Made by a program: the position numbers and the translations under genes. Below, piece by piece: positions 28,085-38,220 of a DNA stretch of 64,000 bases. Each line of letters begins with the position of its first letter. The stretch's first letter is position 1. The notes beneath the pieces were generated by a model that was given only the letters and a program-made list of their open reading frames with translations, searched no databases and was not told the DNA's origin. This stretch comes from Cereibacter changlensis JA139. GTDB taxonomy: Bacteria > Pseudomonadota > Alphaproteobacteria > Rhodobacterales > Rhodobacteraceae. The stretch is from positions 1 through 64,000 of the forward strand of contig NZ_PZKG01000009.1 in NCBI RefSeq assembly GCF_003034985.1. Direction: 5' to 3'.

Positions 28085-28279
28085 TCAGGCCGGCACGCAG
28101 GTCTTGGGCACCGGGCAGACCTCGGCGCATTGCGGCGCATCCGCCTGCCCCGCGCATTCGGTGCATTTCACCGGGTCGATCACATAGGTGTCGTTCTTGA
28201 ACTTGATCGCGCCATTCGGGCATTCGAACTCGCAGGCGCCGCAGACGGTGCATTGCGAGACTTTGATCTTGTAGGCCAT
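28085..28279 (-). CDS. fdxN: 2[4Fe-4S] ferredoxin of the nifB operon (FdxN type)
   Basis: A 64-aa low-potential ferredoxin. The first cluster uses C10, C13, C16 and C20; the second uses C39, C42, C51 and C55 with the 8-residue insertion typical of nif ferredoxins ([13 protein letters not shown]). FdxN-type proteins deliver electrons to NifH and also serve NifB. It lies 60 bases after nifB. Confidence 0.93.
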   Translation of the reverse strand: MAYKIKVSQCTVCGACEFECPNGAIKFKNDTYVIDPVKCTECAGQADAPQCAEVCPVPKTCVPA

Positions 28280-28339
28280 GGGTCGTTTCCTTGTCTTCAG
28301 GGCAGAAATCGGGCGCAGGTCGCGCCGGGGGCAGAAAGC

Positions 28340-29815
28340 TCAGGCGCTCAGCGCGCCGGTATCGGAAGGGGCATTGCGCAACCGGAACAGCGCCGAGATC
28401 GCGGGTTCGAGATAATCCTGCGCATAGGCGTCGATCACCTCGATCCCGGCGGCGGCCATCTTCGCCCGCGGCGCCTCGCCGATGCGGGCGCAGAGCACCA
28501 CCGGCACGCCGTCGAGCGTACGGATCACCTCGGCCAGCGTGTCGTCGTCGCCATGCCCGCCCACGCAATAATTGTCGGCCCGCCGATGCGTGACAAAGCG
28601 CACCCCGGTCCGGTCCACCTCGTAGACCTGAAACTCGGTCGCATGGCCGAAATGCTGGTTGATCCGCCCGCCGCCCTTGGTGCAGACCGCGACCAGCAGC
28701 GGCGGCGCCTCCACCACCTCGGCGGCGACCTGCGCCGCAGCCGTCGCTGCGCGCCGGTCCTCGCGCTCGCGCGCCACCCAGTCGCGATAGGCCGCGCGTT
28801 TCTCGGGATCGTCGCTCACCACCTCCGGCAGCTTGTCCAGCGTGAACTCCTGCCCGCGGTCCTCGCCCAGCAGCCCCACCGCATCGGCGCGGCACTGGCG
28901 GCAATGCTTCATCAGGTTCGCCCCGCCCGAACAGGCCTCCTGCACCGCGCGCAGCTCCGCCGCCGAGGGCCCGCGCTGCCCGGTCAGCCCGAACTGCGTG
29001 CCATGCGCGGGGTCCGAGATCAGCGGCATGATGTTGTGCAGGAAGGCCCCCTTGGCCTTCACCACCCGGTTCAGCTCGATCAGACCGGCATCGTTGATCC
29101 CCGGGATCATCACCGAATTCACCTTTACCAGCACACCCCGCGCCACCAGCATATCGAGGCTCTGCATCTGCCGCGCGAGCAGGATCGTCGCACCCTCCAC
29201 CCCGGTATGCCGCCTGCCCCGGTGGAAGACCCAAGGGTAGATCCGCGCCCCCACCTCGGGGTCCAGCGTGTTGATCGTCAGCGTGACATGGTCGACATTC
29301 ATCGCCACGATCTCGTCGACATGGTCCGGCAAGGCGAGCCCGTTGGACGAGAGGCACAGCTTGATGTCGGGAAGCCGCCGCGACACCAGATCGAAGGTCG
29401 CCTTCGTCTTGCGCCAGTCATAGGCCGCATCCCCCGGCCCGGCGATGCCCAGGACCGACAGCTGCGGCACCTCGGCCGCCACCGCGATCACCTTGCGCGC
29501 CGCCTGCTCCGGCGTCAGCCGCTCCGACACCACGCCGGGACGGCTCTCGTTGGCGCAATCGTACTTGCGGTTGCAGTAGTTGCACTGGATGTTGCAGGCC
29601 GGCGCCACCGCCACATGCATCCGCGCGAAATAGTGGTGCGCCTCCTCCGAGTAGCAGGGATGGTCCTTCACCTTGGCCCAGGTCTCGGGCGCCATGTCGG
29701 CCGGCCCCTCCGCCGACCCGCAGGAACTGGAGGCGCAGCCGCCGCCCGCCAGCGCCTTGCCCAGATCTTCGCGGCTGGCGACCTGAAGCCCGCCCAGAGA
29801 GATGATGTTCGCCAT
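28340..29815 (-). CDS. nifB: FeMo-cofactor synthase NifB (radical SAM)
   Basis: A 491-aa enzyme that builds NifB-co, the 8Fe-9S-C core of FeMo-cofactor. The radical SAM cluster motif is CNIQCNYC (C74, C78, C81). The N-terminal CASSSCGS stretch and C54, with HCRQCRADAVGLLGEDR later, supply other cluster ligands. A NifX-like domain occupies about residues 370-480 (INQHFGHATEFQVYEV). The 5' leader contains a small hairpin (CCCTG 29832-29836 with CAGGG 29841-29845) before ATG 29815. Confidence 0.97.
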   Translation of the reverse strand: MANIISLGGLQVASREDLGKALAGGGCASSSCGSAEGPADMAPETWAKVKDHPCYSEEAHHYFARMHVAVAPACNIQCNYCNRKYDCANESRPGVVSERLTPEQAARKVIAVAAEVPQLSVLGIAGPGDAAYDWRKTKATFDLVSRRLPDIKLCLSSNGLALPDHVDEIVAMNVDHVTLTINTLDPEVGARIYPWVFHRGRRHTGVEGATILLARQMQSLDMLVARGVLVKVNSVMIPGINDAGLIELNRVVKAKGAFLHNIMPLISDPAHGTQFGLTGQRGPSAAELRAVQEACSGGANLMKHCRQCRADAVGLLGEDRGQEFTLDKLPEVVSDDPEKRAAYRDWVAREREDRRAATAAAQVAAEVVEAPPLLVAVCTKGGGRINQHFGHATEFQVYEVDRTGVRFVTHRRADNYCVGGHGDDDTLAEVIRTLDGVPVVLCARIGEAPRAKMAAAGIEVIDAYAQDYLEPAISALFRLRNAPSDTGALSA

Positions 29816-29849
29816 GCCCGATCCCCGCTAACCCTGTCGGCAGGGGAGA

Positions 29850-29865
29850 AGCACGAAGCGTGCCA
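29850..29865 (-). promoter_or_regulatory. Sigma-54 promoter of nifB
   Basis: Leftward TGGCACGCTTCGTGCT with GG at -24 and GC at -12, 35 bases before the nifB ATG. Confidence 0.88.
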
Positions 29866-29912
29866 AGGTCCATCCGCAAGCGTTGACAAGGGCTTCGCCG
29901 GCGCGACGCAGG

Positions 29913-29936
29913 CCCCTGTCGCAAACCCGACAGGGG
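29913..29936 (-). promoter_or_regulatory. NifA site for nifB embedded in an inverted repeat after nifA
   Basis: The perfect TGT-N10-ACA at 29917-29932 sits inside a perfect 9-bp inverted repeat: CCCCTGTCG (29913-29921) and CGACAGGGG (29928-29936). The repeat begins 10 bases after the nifA stop, so the same bases could end the nifA message and bind NifA for nifB. The site is only about 52 bases above the -24 element, closer than for nifH. Confidence 0.75.
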
Positions 29937-29945
29937 TCTGTCGGG

Positions 29946-31676
<1,731 letters not shown>

Positions 31677-31893
31677 CTTCTTCCTGATGATCGCTGCTGT
31701 CGGGTGGTCTTGTCCACCGTTACGCAAAGCGCGCCGCCGCCGCGCCCGGCTTTTTCGCCGCACCCGGGCCGGTTGTGGCGCAAAGGGCTCCCCGCCGCGC
31801 CCGCCGTCGCGCGGCGCGGTCAGAAATCATGCGGTTCTGCCGCTGAATTGTGCAGCCTACCGACGGCCCACGCACCCGCTTTTCAGGGGCAAA

Positions 31894-31919
31894 GCCCGGC
31901 GCCTGTCGCGGCGCCGGGC
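31894..31919 (-). terminator. Terminator hairpin after the rhodanese gene
   Basis: GCCCGGCGCC (31894-31903) and GGCGCCGGGC (31910-31919) form a perfect 10-bp stem with a 6-base loop, six bases after the rhodanese stop; TTTG follows in the leftward direction. It should separate this gene from nifA. The rest of 31677-31893 is nifA leader DNA in which I recognised only an imperfect GGTGG/CCACC inverted repeat at about 31703-31718. Confidence 0.65.
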
Positions 31920-31925
31920 GCAATG

Positions 31926-32318
31926 TCACATTCCCGGATCGGTCACCACTTCGACGGCGCCGCCGCCCTCGGCCCAGTCCTTCAACCCGCCAAGGTTGTA
32001 GACCTTCTCGAATCCCATGTCCTTCAGCAGCTTGCCCGCCAGCGCCGCCCGGCCGCCCGAGGCGCAGTGCAGCACGATGGCGCGATCCTTGCGCAGCGCC
32101 GGGTCGTGATAGGGCGACTCGGGATCGGCGCGGAACTCCAGCATCCCGCGCGGGACGTGATGCGAGCCCTCGGCCCGCCCGCTCTTCTCCAGCTCCGGCG
32201 CATCGCGGATGTCGAGCAGCAGCCCCCCTTCCGCCAGCAACGCCTGCGCCCGCTCCGCATCCACCCGCTCGACCGCCGCATTGGCCTCGTCGAGCATCTG
32301 CTTCACCGTCAGTCCCAT
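31926..32318 (-). CDS. Single-domain rhodanese-like sulfurtransferase
   Basis: A 130-aa protein with a complete rhodanese fold: LLLDIRDAPELEKSG, the active-site cysteine in VLHCASGGRAALAG, and the closing FEKVYNLGGLKDWAEGGG. It transfers sulfane sulfur through a persulfide on that cysteine; the acceptor is unknown. ATG 32318 is preceded by AGGAGGACAGG. It lies directly upstream of nifA in the same direction but with a hairpin between, so a link to nif sulfur supply is only suggestive. Confidence 0.9.
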   Translation of the reverse strand: MGLTVKQMLDEANAAVERVDAERAQALLAEGGLLLDIRDAPELEKSGRAEGSHHVPRGMLEFRADPESPYHDPALRKDRAIVLHCASGGRAALAGKLLKDMGFEKVYNLGGLKDWAEGGGAVEVVTDPGM

Positions 32319-32934
32319 CCTGTCCTCCTTCGCATCAGCTTCCGCCGGGGCCAGCCTAGGCCCGGCGCTTCCCCGCTGGCAAGCAAAGCCCGCCGCCGCA
32401 CCTTCGCCCCGGCGGTCCGCCGCCCGGCACGCCCCGCCGCTTCTCCTGCCCGCATCCCCATCTTCGCCGCCGCAGCGCCGCTCCCACCTCCCGCGCCGCA
32501 CGGCCCTCCCCCGCGCGGCCCCTCCCCCTCATGACCCTCTCCGGCGCGCCCTTCCGCTTCTCCTTGCCCAAATACTCATCTTCACCATCCTCGCGGCGGC
32601 GCTGCCCTTTCCTCGCCGCAGCGCCGCCCCGTCCCGCGACCGCCTCCCGCACCGCAGGGCTCTCGCCCTCCCCACACCGCGACCGGCCGCCGCTATCCCC
32701 GGCAGCGCCGTCGTCGGGGGCTCGATGCCCCCGGCGACGGCTCCGCCTCACGCAGCCTTTACCGCCCGGGCTGCGCATCCTCCCGCCCGGGGCGCCTCCG
32801 CAGCCCAGCGGCGCCCTTTCCACCTGCGCCCATCGCGCTTATGATGCGCCGGCGCCGAGGGGCGACACGGGCAGCCGTCCTTCGGGGACGCCAAGACAAG
32901 CGCGGCGCAGAATCCGCGCATCGAGGGGAAGAGC
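32319..32934. other. Gene-free GC-rich stretch with a structured repeat
   Basis: These 616 bases between the rhodanese and SPOR genes are dominated by C-rich, repetitive-looking sequence without a convincing coding frame. They hold CTTGCCCAAATACTC near 32560, a variant of the AAATAyyC motif seen at 36304-36570, and one copy of a 35-base double-stem element at 32707-32741. A promoter for the SPOR gene presumably lies near the end but is not recognisable. Confidence 0.6.
32707..32741. repeat. 35-base double-stem element, copy A
   Basis: Outer stem GCCGTCG (32707-32713) with CGACGGC (32735-32741); 2x2 internal loop TC/GG; inner stem GGGGGC (32716-32721) with GCCCCC (32727-32732); loop TCGAT. 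Copy B at 62686-62720 has identical geometry and loop with compensating changes in both stems. Flanking CTCC follows both copies. Confidence 0.8.
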
Positions 32935-33705
32935 ATGGCAAGAGCGGTGATCGGGCAGCTGATCCTGGCGGCGGCAGCGGCGGCCCTGCTGTCGGGCTGC
33001 GCCGAGGGCATCGGCAACCCCTTCGTCCGCGACGACGCGGAACCGGAGACCACCTCCTCCACCCCCGCCCCCGCCTCCAACGGCCGCGACATCGAGGCCC
33101 CCGAGGTGTTCCAGACCAGCGACACCGCCCTCTGGGACGGCCGGCCCTCGCTCGGCGGCGTCTGGGTCGCCTCGCCCGCGGCGAAGGACCCCGAGCGGGT
33201 GATCCTGCGCAACCCCGCCAATGGCCGCTCGGTCATCGGCGCCCTGTTCCGCCGCGAGCGCGACAACCCCGGCCCCACCCTGCAGATCTCCTCCGACGCC
33301 GCCGCTGCGCTCGGCCTGCTGGCCGGCCAGCCCGCCGAGATCAGCGTCACCGCCCTGCGCCGCAGCGATGCTCCGGCCGCCGCCACCGCCGCCCCAATCG
33401 TCACCCCCACCCCCGACGCTATCCGCCCCGCCGCCGCCCCGCCACGCCCGGCCGCACCGGCCCCCGAACTGGCGGCAACCTCCGGCGAGGGCCTGATCCA
33501 GATCGGCATCTTCAGCGTCGAGGCCAATGCCCGCCGCGCCGCCGAGACGCTGGGCGAGGGCGGGGTTCCGGCCAGCGTCCGCCCCGAAACCTCCCAGGAC
33601 AAGCAGATCTGGAGCGTCACTGCCGGCCCGGCTTCCGACCGCGACGCCCTGCTCGCCAGGGTCAAGGGCCTCGGCTTCTCCGACGCCTATTTCCTCTCCC
33701 GCTAA
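32935..33705 (+). CDS. SPOR-domain lipoprotein
   Basis: A 256-aa envelope protein. The signal ends in LLSGC, with the lipidated cysteine at residue 22. A folded middle region (about 65-145, with NPANGRSVIGALFRRERDN) resembles the conserved part of septal-ring rare lipoprotein-like proteins. A Pro/Ala linker (about 146-180) leads to a C-terminal SPOR domain (about 182-256, QIGIFSVEANARRAAETL) that binds denuded glycan at division sites. It is followed 14 bases later by a DD-carboxypeptidase gene, a usual pair in Rhodobacterales, suggesting a role in septal wall processing. GAGGGGAAGAGC precedes ATG 32935. Confidence 0.88.
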   Translation: MARAVIGQLILAAAAAALLSGCAEGIGNPFVRDDAEPETTSSTPAPASNGRDIEAPEVFQTSDTALWDGRPSLGGVWVASPAAKDPERVILRNPANGRSVIGALFRRERDNPGPTLQISSDAAAALGLLAGQPAEISVTALRRSDAPAAATAAPIVTPTPDAIRPAAAPPRPAAPAPELAATSGEGLIQIGIFSVEANARRAAETLGEGGVPASVRPETSQDKQIWSVTAGPASDRDALLARVKGLGFSDAYFLSR

Positions 33706-33719
33706 AGGACGCACCGGCC

Positions 33720-34880
33720 ATGTTCAAACGCCTCTGCCTCGCTCTCGCCCTGCTGGCCGCGCTGCCGGCCCAGGCCTTCGAGACCCGCGCCACCGCCGCC
33801 TGGGTCTATGACGTGACCACCCATACCGTGCTCCTCGACAAGAACGCCGACACGCCGCTGCCGCCGGCCTCCATGTCCAAGCTGATGACGCTGAACATGC
33901 TGTTCGAGGCGCTGCGCGACGGCCGCGTCACCATGGACACCACCTTCGCCGTCTCGACCAAGGCGCGCGAGATGGGCGGCTCCAAGATGTTCGTCGAGGA
34001 GCGCGACCGCCCCACGGTGGAAGACCTGATCCACGGCATCATCATCAACTCCGGCAACGACGCCTGCGTGGTGGTGGCCGAAGGCCTCGGCGGCACCGAG
34101 GCCGATTTCGCCCGGCAGATGACCGCCCGCGCCAAGGCGCTGGGGATGAACAACTCCACCTTCGCCAATTCCTCCGGCTGGCCGCACCCCGACCACAAGA
34201 TGAGCGTGCATGACCTCGGCATCCTCGCCACCCGGCTGATCGAGGAATTCCCCGAGTTCTACCCCTATTTCGCCATGACCGGCTTCGACTACAAGAACCG
34301 CGTCCCCTCCAACGCCCAGAACCGCAACCCGCTGCTGCAGCTCGGCCCCGATGGCGACTGGACCGCGGACGGGCTGAAGACCGGCCACACCCAGGAGGCG
34401 GGCTACGGTCTCGTCGGCTCCGCGGTGCAGAAGGACGGCCGCCGCATCGTCTTCGTGCTGACCGGCCTCGCCTCCGAGGCCGACCGCGCCCAGGAAGGCG
34501 AGCAGGTCACCAACTGGGCCTTCCGCCAGTTCGTGCAGAAGACCATGGTGAAGGCCGGCCAGCGCGTCGCCGAGGCCGAGGTCTGGATGGGCAACGCCGT
34601 GAAGGTCGGCCTCGTGCCGCAGAAGGACGTGAGCCTGCTGGTCCCCGCCCTGACCCAGGACGGCATCACCGCCGAGGTCTCCTACACCGGCCCGCTCACC
34701 GCCCCGGTGGTCGCCGGCCAGCCGGTGGGCGAGCTGGTGATCCGCGTCCCCGACATGCCCGAGCATCGCGTGCCGCTGGTGGCCGAGGGTGATGTCGCCA
34801 ATGGCGGCTTCCGCGCCCGGCTGACCACGGCGGCGCAGGTGCTGATCGCCCGGTTCCAGCAAGAAGCGCCGACCAGCTGA
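33720..34880 (+). CDS. D-alanyl-D-alanine carboxypeptidase (penicillin-binding protein 5/6 family)
   Basis: A 386-aa exported peptidase that trims the terminal D-Ala of peptidoglycan stem peptides. The signal peptide ends LPAQA-F (about residue 19). All three catalytic motifs are present: SMSK (S51 nucleophile, K54), SGN (111-113) and KTG (220-222). The C-terminal beta domain (about 280-375) is the PBP5_C membrane-anchoring region. AAAGGACGCACCGGCC precedes ATG 33720, and the stop overlaps the tmk start by one base (TGATG). Confidence 0.95.
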   Translation: MFKRLCLALALLAALPAQAFETRATAAWVYDVTTHTVLLDKNADTPLPPASMSKLMTLNMLFEALRDGRVTMDTTFAVSTKAREMGGSKMFVEERDRPTVEDLIHGIIINSGNDACVVVAEGLGGTEADFARQMTARAKALGMNNSTFANSSGWPHPDHKMSVHDLGILATRLIEEFPEFYPYFAMTGFDYKNRVPSNAQNRNPLLQLGPDGDWTADGLKTGHTQEAGYGLVGSAVQKDGRRIVFVLTGLASEADRAQEGEQVTNWAFRQFVQKTMVKAGQRVAEAEVWMGNAVKVGLVPQKDVSLLVPALTQDGITAEVSYTGPLTAPVVAGQPVGELVIRVPDMPEHRVPLVAEGDVANGGFRARLTTAAQVLIARFQQEAPTS

Positions 34881-35524
34881 TGCGGCTGCGTCCGGCGCTG
34901 ATCGCGGTCGAGGGCATCGACGGTTCCGGCAAGAGCGGGGTGGTGCGCCACCTCGCCGCCCATCTGCGCAGCCTCGGCGCCGATGTGCTGGCCACCCGCG
35001 AACCCGGCGGCACCCCCGAGGGCGAGAGCCTGCGCGCCCTCGTCCTCGCCGGCAAGGACGAGACCTGGGAGCCCGCCTCGGAACTGCTGCTGATGACCGC
35101 CGCCCGGGTGCAGCATGTGCGCCGGGTGATCGAACCGGCGCTGGCGCGGGGGCAGATCGTGGTGACCGACCGTTTCGTCGGCTCCACCCTCGCCTATCAG
35201 GGCAAGGGCCGCGGCCTCTCCACCGGCTTCATCCTCGATCTGCACCGGCAGGCGGTGGGCGATCTCTGGCCCGACCTCACGCTGATCCTCGATCTCGATG
35301 TCGCCACCGGCCTCGGCCGCAGCCGCCACCGGCTCAGCACCGACGCCATCGACGAGGGCCGGTTCGAGGGGCTGGACCTCGGCTTCCACCAAAGCATCCG
35401 CAGCGCCTTCCGCGATCAGGCCCTGGAGGCGCCGGCGCGTCACGCGCTGATTGACGCCTCCGGCACCCCGGAAGAGGTGCAGGCCGCCGCCCTCGCCGCT
35501 GTGCTCGGCCGTCTCTCGGCCTAG
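34880..35524 (+). CDS. tmk: Thymidylate kinase
   Basis: A 214-aa kinase converting dTMP to dTDP. The P-loop is [10 protein letters not shown] near residue 10; [11 protein letters not shown] is the DR-type dTMP-binding segment, and [17 protein letters not shown] the LID/substrate region. It is translationally coupled to the carboxypeptidase through TGATG. In many Rhodobacterales holB follows tmk; here a convergent gene of unknown function follows eight bases later instead. Confidence 0.95.
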   Translation: MRLRPALIAVEGIDGSGKSGVVRHLAAHLRSLGADVLATREPGGTPEGESLRALVLAGKDETWEPASELLLMTAARVQHVRRVIEPALARGQIVVTDRFVGSTLAYQGKGRGLSTGFILDLHRQAVGDLWPDLTLILDLDVATGLGRSRHRLSTDAIDEGRFEGLDLGFHQSIRSAFRDQALEAPARHALIDASGTPEEVQAAALAAVLGRLSA

Positions 35525-35532
35525 CCCCCCGC

Positions 35533-36156
35533 CTAGATCTCCGGCGCGATTCGCGCCGCCAGCCGATAGGCATGGCTCGGCTGATCCGCCATCGCCGGCA
35601 GCACCGGGTCGTAGCCCGCGCGGATCACCGCGCCGATCTCCGGCCGCAGCACCAGCGTCTCCCCCGCCATGGCCAGCGGCGAGCTTTCGGTAAAGGCCCG
35701 GTCGGACCAGAGCAGCATGACCTGCGCCGCCTGAGACAGCGCCAGCGCCTCGGCGGGCACCGCCTCCAGATGCGCATCCATCCGTATGAAGACGAAGGCG
35801 GCGCGGATCGCCCCCGCCGCGTCGAAACGGAAGATCCGGTATTGGTTCGCCTCCGCCGCCGCGAGCCGGGCGCAGAGCGGGCCGAGCCCCTCCACCAGCC
35901 GGTCGAGATTCGGCACCTCCGGCAGCTCGGCCCAGTCGCGGAAGAAGAACACCATCAGGTTGGCGCCGAGCTCAGGGTCGGTCTCGGCCATCCGGTGCCC
36001 GGCCAGCGTCACCACCGCCTCCACCGCGCCCTTTACCAGCGCCAGCGTGGCCTCATCAACGCCGAAGACCACCGGCACGATGGGCCGCCCCCAGCGCGCG
36101 AAAAGATACTGCCCGTCGGCGCGGGTGAAAAGCGCCTCGATTGCGGATGGCGTCAT
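35533..36156 (-). CDS. Conserved protein of unknown function
   Basis: A 207-aa soluble protein I cannot place in a named family. It opens MTPSAIEALFTRADGQYLFARWGRPIVPVVFG and contains GANLMVFFFRDWAELPEVPNLDRLV. It has no signal peptide or membrane segment. Codon usage and third-position GC match its neighbours, and it occupies the whole gap, so it is likely real. ATG 36156 was chosen over an upstream TTG. The gene is convergent with tmk with eight bases between, and divergent from the SMR gene across a region with 75-bp tandem repeats. Confidence 0.75.
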   Translation of the reverse strand: MTPSAIEALFTRADGQYLFARWGRPIVPVVFGVDEATLALVKGAVEAVVTLAGHRMAETDPELGANLMVFFFRDWAELPEVPNLDRLVEGLGPLCARLAAAEANQYRIFRFDAAGAIRAAFVFIRMDAHLEAVPAEALALSQAAQVMLLWSDRAFTESSPLAMAGETLVLRPEIGAVIRAGYDPVLPAMADQPSHAYRLAARIAPEI

Positions 36157-36643
36157 GCAGAGCGTCTCCCGGTCCAAACCGCCGCAGCCTTAGCCGTTTT
36201 CGCCCGCCCCCTCAACCGCCCGCCCCCGCCGCCTTGGCCCAACACCCCCGCATCGGCTCCGACAGCCCCGCCGCTCCCCATGTCGGAAGTCCGGTCCTAG
36301 CCCTTCACCTCGTCCCAATATCCCCGCCGGAGGCTCCGACCTCACCGCCAGCGCCCGGCCCGACAGTCCGGCCCCCACCCCTCACCTTGCTCAAATATCC
36401 CCGCCGGAAGCTCCAACAGCACCGCAGGCGCCCGGTCACAAATCCCGCCCTGCCTCTCACCTTGCTTAAATATCCCCGCCGGAGGCTCCGACAGTACCGC
36501 AGGCGTCCGGTCAGAAGCTCCGCCCCGCCTCTCACCTTGCTCAAATATCCCCGCCGGAGGCTCCGACAGCAGGCCCTAGCACGGCGATTGACCTTCCTGT
36601 CGCAGCCGCTCAGGATCACCCGACTTCCGCCACAGGATCGCCC
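36157..36643. other. Divergent intergenic region dominated by tandem repeats
   Basis: 487 bases between the unknown gene and the SMR gene. 36304-36570 is a 75-bp tandem repeat (separate entry). 36571-36643 leads to the SMR start without a recognisable sigma-70 promoter. 36157-36303 is C-rich with nothing recognised. Confidence 0.6.
36304..36570. repeat. 75-bp tandem repeat array, about 3.5 copies
   Basis: Units: 36304-36380 (77 bp, most diverged), 36381-36455, 36456-36530, and a 40-bp partial unit 36531-36570. The conserved core is CTCACCTTGCTCAAATATCC followed by CCGCCGGAGGCTCCGACAG. Units two and three differ at few positions. The core AAATAT-CCCCGCCGGAGG read leftward resembles a hairpin arm followed by T-rich sequence. 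Confidence 0.92.
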
Positions 36644-36985
36644 ATGCCGCTTGCCTCCGCCTATGCCTTCCTCTTCGTGGCCATTCTGGCCGAGGTGATC
36701 GCCACCACGGCCCTGGCCCGCTCCGAAAGCTTCACCCGGCTCCTGCCGAGCCTCGTCACCATCGCGGGCTATGCGCTGGCCTTCTACTGCCTGTCCTTCC
36801 CGCTGAGGGTGATGCCAACCGGGGTGATCTATGCGATCTGGTCCGGGCTGGGCATCGTCTTCATCACCGGCATCGCCTGGCTCTGGTATGGCGAGAAGCT
36901 GGACACGGCGGCGCTGGTCGGGCTCGGCTTCATCGTCACCGGGGTGGTGATCGTGAATGTGTTCTCGAAATCCCTGACCCATTGA
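36644..36985 (+). CDS. Small multidrug resistance (SMR) family transporter
   Basis: A 113-aa four-helix inner-membrane protein of the EmrE/SugE family, working as an antiparallel dimer that exchanges protons for cationic compounds. The essential membrane glutamate is E17 in ILAEVIATTAL; the PTGVIYAIWSGLGIV stretch of helix 3 is typical of EmrE-like drug exporters rather than the guanidinium exporter group. The Shine-Dalgarno match (AGGATCGCCC) is modest. Confidence 0.9.
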   Translation: MPLASAYAFLFVAILAEVIATTALARSESFTRLLPSLVTIAGYALAFYCLSFPLRVMPTGVIYAIWSGLGIVFITGIAWLWYGEKLDTAALVGLGFIVTGVVIVNVFSKSLTH

Positions 36986-37140
36986 GCGCCCCGGCGCCAC
37001 AAGCGCAGGGCGTTCCGACCCTCTCGCCAGGGCAGTTCACTCCTGTCCGGCAGGAGCCGACAAAACACTTGCCAAAAGATGAACGAAATTCCCAGAACGC
37101 GGCAATTTCAATGGCTTGCCGCGATTTTCACGCGTGAAAC

Positions 37141-38166
37141 TCAGCCGAAAAGATCCGCCTGCCCCGGCCCTTTCGGCGGCTCCAGCCCCAGATGCCGCCA
37201 GGCCTTCGCCGCCAGCATCCGCCCGCGCGGAGTCCGCTGGATCAACCCCTGTTGCAAGAGGTAGGGTTCGATCACCTCCTCCACCGCATCCCGGCTCTCC
37301 GACAGCGCGGCGGAAATCGTCTCGATCCCCACCGGCCCGCCGCCGTAATTCTCGGCCAGCAAGATCAGATACCGCCGGTCCGCCCCATCGAGCCCCAGAT
37401 GATCCACCCCCAGCCGCGTCAGCGCCCGGTCCGCGATCGCCTGGGTCAGCCGCCCGTTGCCCTCGACCAGCGCGAAATCCACCACCCGGCGCAAGAGCCG
37501 CCCCGCGATCCGCGGCGTCCCCCGCGCCCGCCGCGCGATCTCCCGCGTCCCCTCGGGGTCGCTGGAGATCCCCATCATCCGCGAGCCGCGCGTCACGATC
37601 AGGTCGAGCTCGTCCTCGGTATAGAATTGCAGCCGCGTCGGAATCCCGAACCGGTCCCGCAGCGGCGTGGTCAAGAGCCCCAGCCGCGTCGTCGCCCCGA
37701 CCAGCGTGAAGGGCTGCAGGTCGATCCGCACCGTCCGCGCCGCCGGCCCCTCGCCGATCACCAGATCCAGCGCGAAATCCTCCAGCGCCGGATAGAGCAC
37801 CTCCTCCACCACCGGCGACAGGCGGTGGATCTCGTCGATGAACAGCACGTCGCGCGGCTCGAGATTGGTCAGGATCGCCGCCAGATCGCCCGCCTTGGCC
37901 AGCACCGGCCCCGAGGTCATGCGGAAGCCCACCCCCAGCTCGCGCGCCATGATCTGCGCCAGCGTGGTCTTGCCCAGACCGGGCGGGCCGTGGAACAGGG
38001 TGTGGTCCATCGCCTCGCCGCGCATCTTGGCGCTTTCGATGAAGACCCGCAGGTTGGCCCGCGCCTCGGCCTGACCGACGAACTCCTCCAGCGTCTGCGG
38101 GCGCAGCGCGCGGTCCATGTCTTCGGGCAGCCGCTCGGGCCGGAGGGTGGGGTCGCTGTCGTTCAT
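37141..38166 (-). CDS. ruvB: Holliday junction branch-migration helicase RuvB
   Basis: A 341-aa AAA+ motor that, with RuvA, drives branch migration of Holliday junctions. Walker A is [11 protein letters not shown], Walker [12 protein letters not shown], sensor 1 GATTRLG, and the winged-helix C-terminus has [10 protein letters not shown]. It is separated from ruvA by htpX, on the same strand 54 bases after the htpX stop. Confidence 0.96.
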   Translation of the reverse strand: MNDSDPTLRPERLPEDMDRALRPQTLEEFVGQAEARANLRVFIESAKMRGEAMDHTLFHGPPGLGKTTLAQIMARELGVGFRMTSGPVLAKAGDLAAILTNLEPRDVLFIDEIHRLSPVVEEVLYPALEDFALDLVIGEGPAARTVRIDLQPFTLVGATTRLGLLTTPLRDRFGIPTRLQFYTEDELDLIVTRGSRMMGISSDPEGTREIARRARGTPRIAGRLLRRVVDFALVEGNGRLTQAIADRALTRLGVDHLGLDGADRRYLILLAENYGGGPVGIETISAALSESRDAVEEVIEPYLLQQGLIQRTPRGRMLAAKAWRHLGLEPPKGPGQADLFG

Positions 38167-38220
38167 GTCACCGCGCTCGTTTGGGGAACAATCCCCGAAC
38201 GCGCGCCGGTATGCAAGGGC

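Noticed and set aside
31926-32318. Rhodanese as part of the nifA transcript
   Set aside because: A strong 10-bp hairpin separates it from nifA, and no nif promoter element lies upstream of it.
32319-32934. Possible small genes in the C-rich stretch before the SPOR gene
   Set aside because: All frames give proline/arginine/serine low-complexity peptides without family features or ribosome sites.
36157-36643. Tandem repeat as a CRISPR array
   Set aside because: Units are head-to-tail copies of the whole 75 bp without unique spacers, and no cas gene is nearby.
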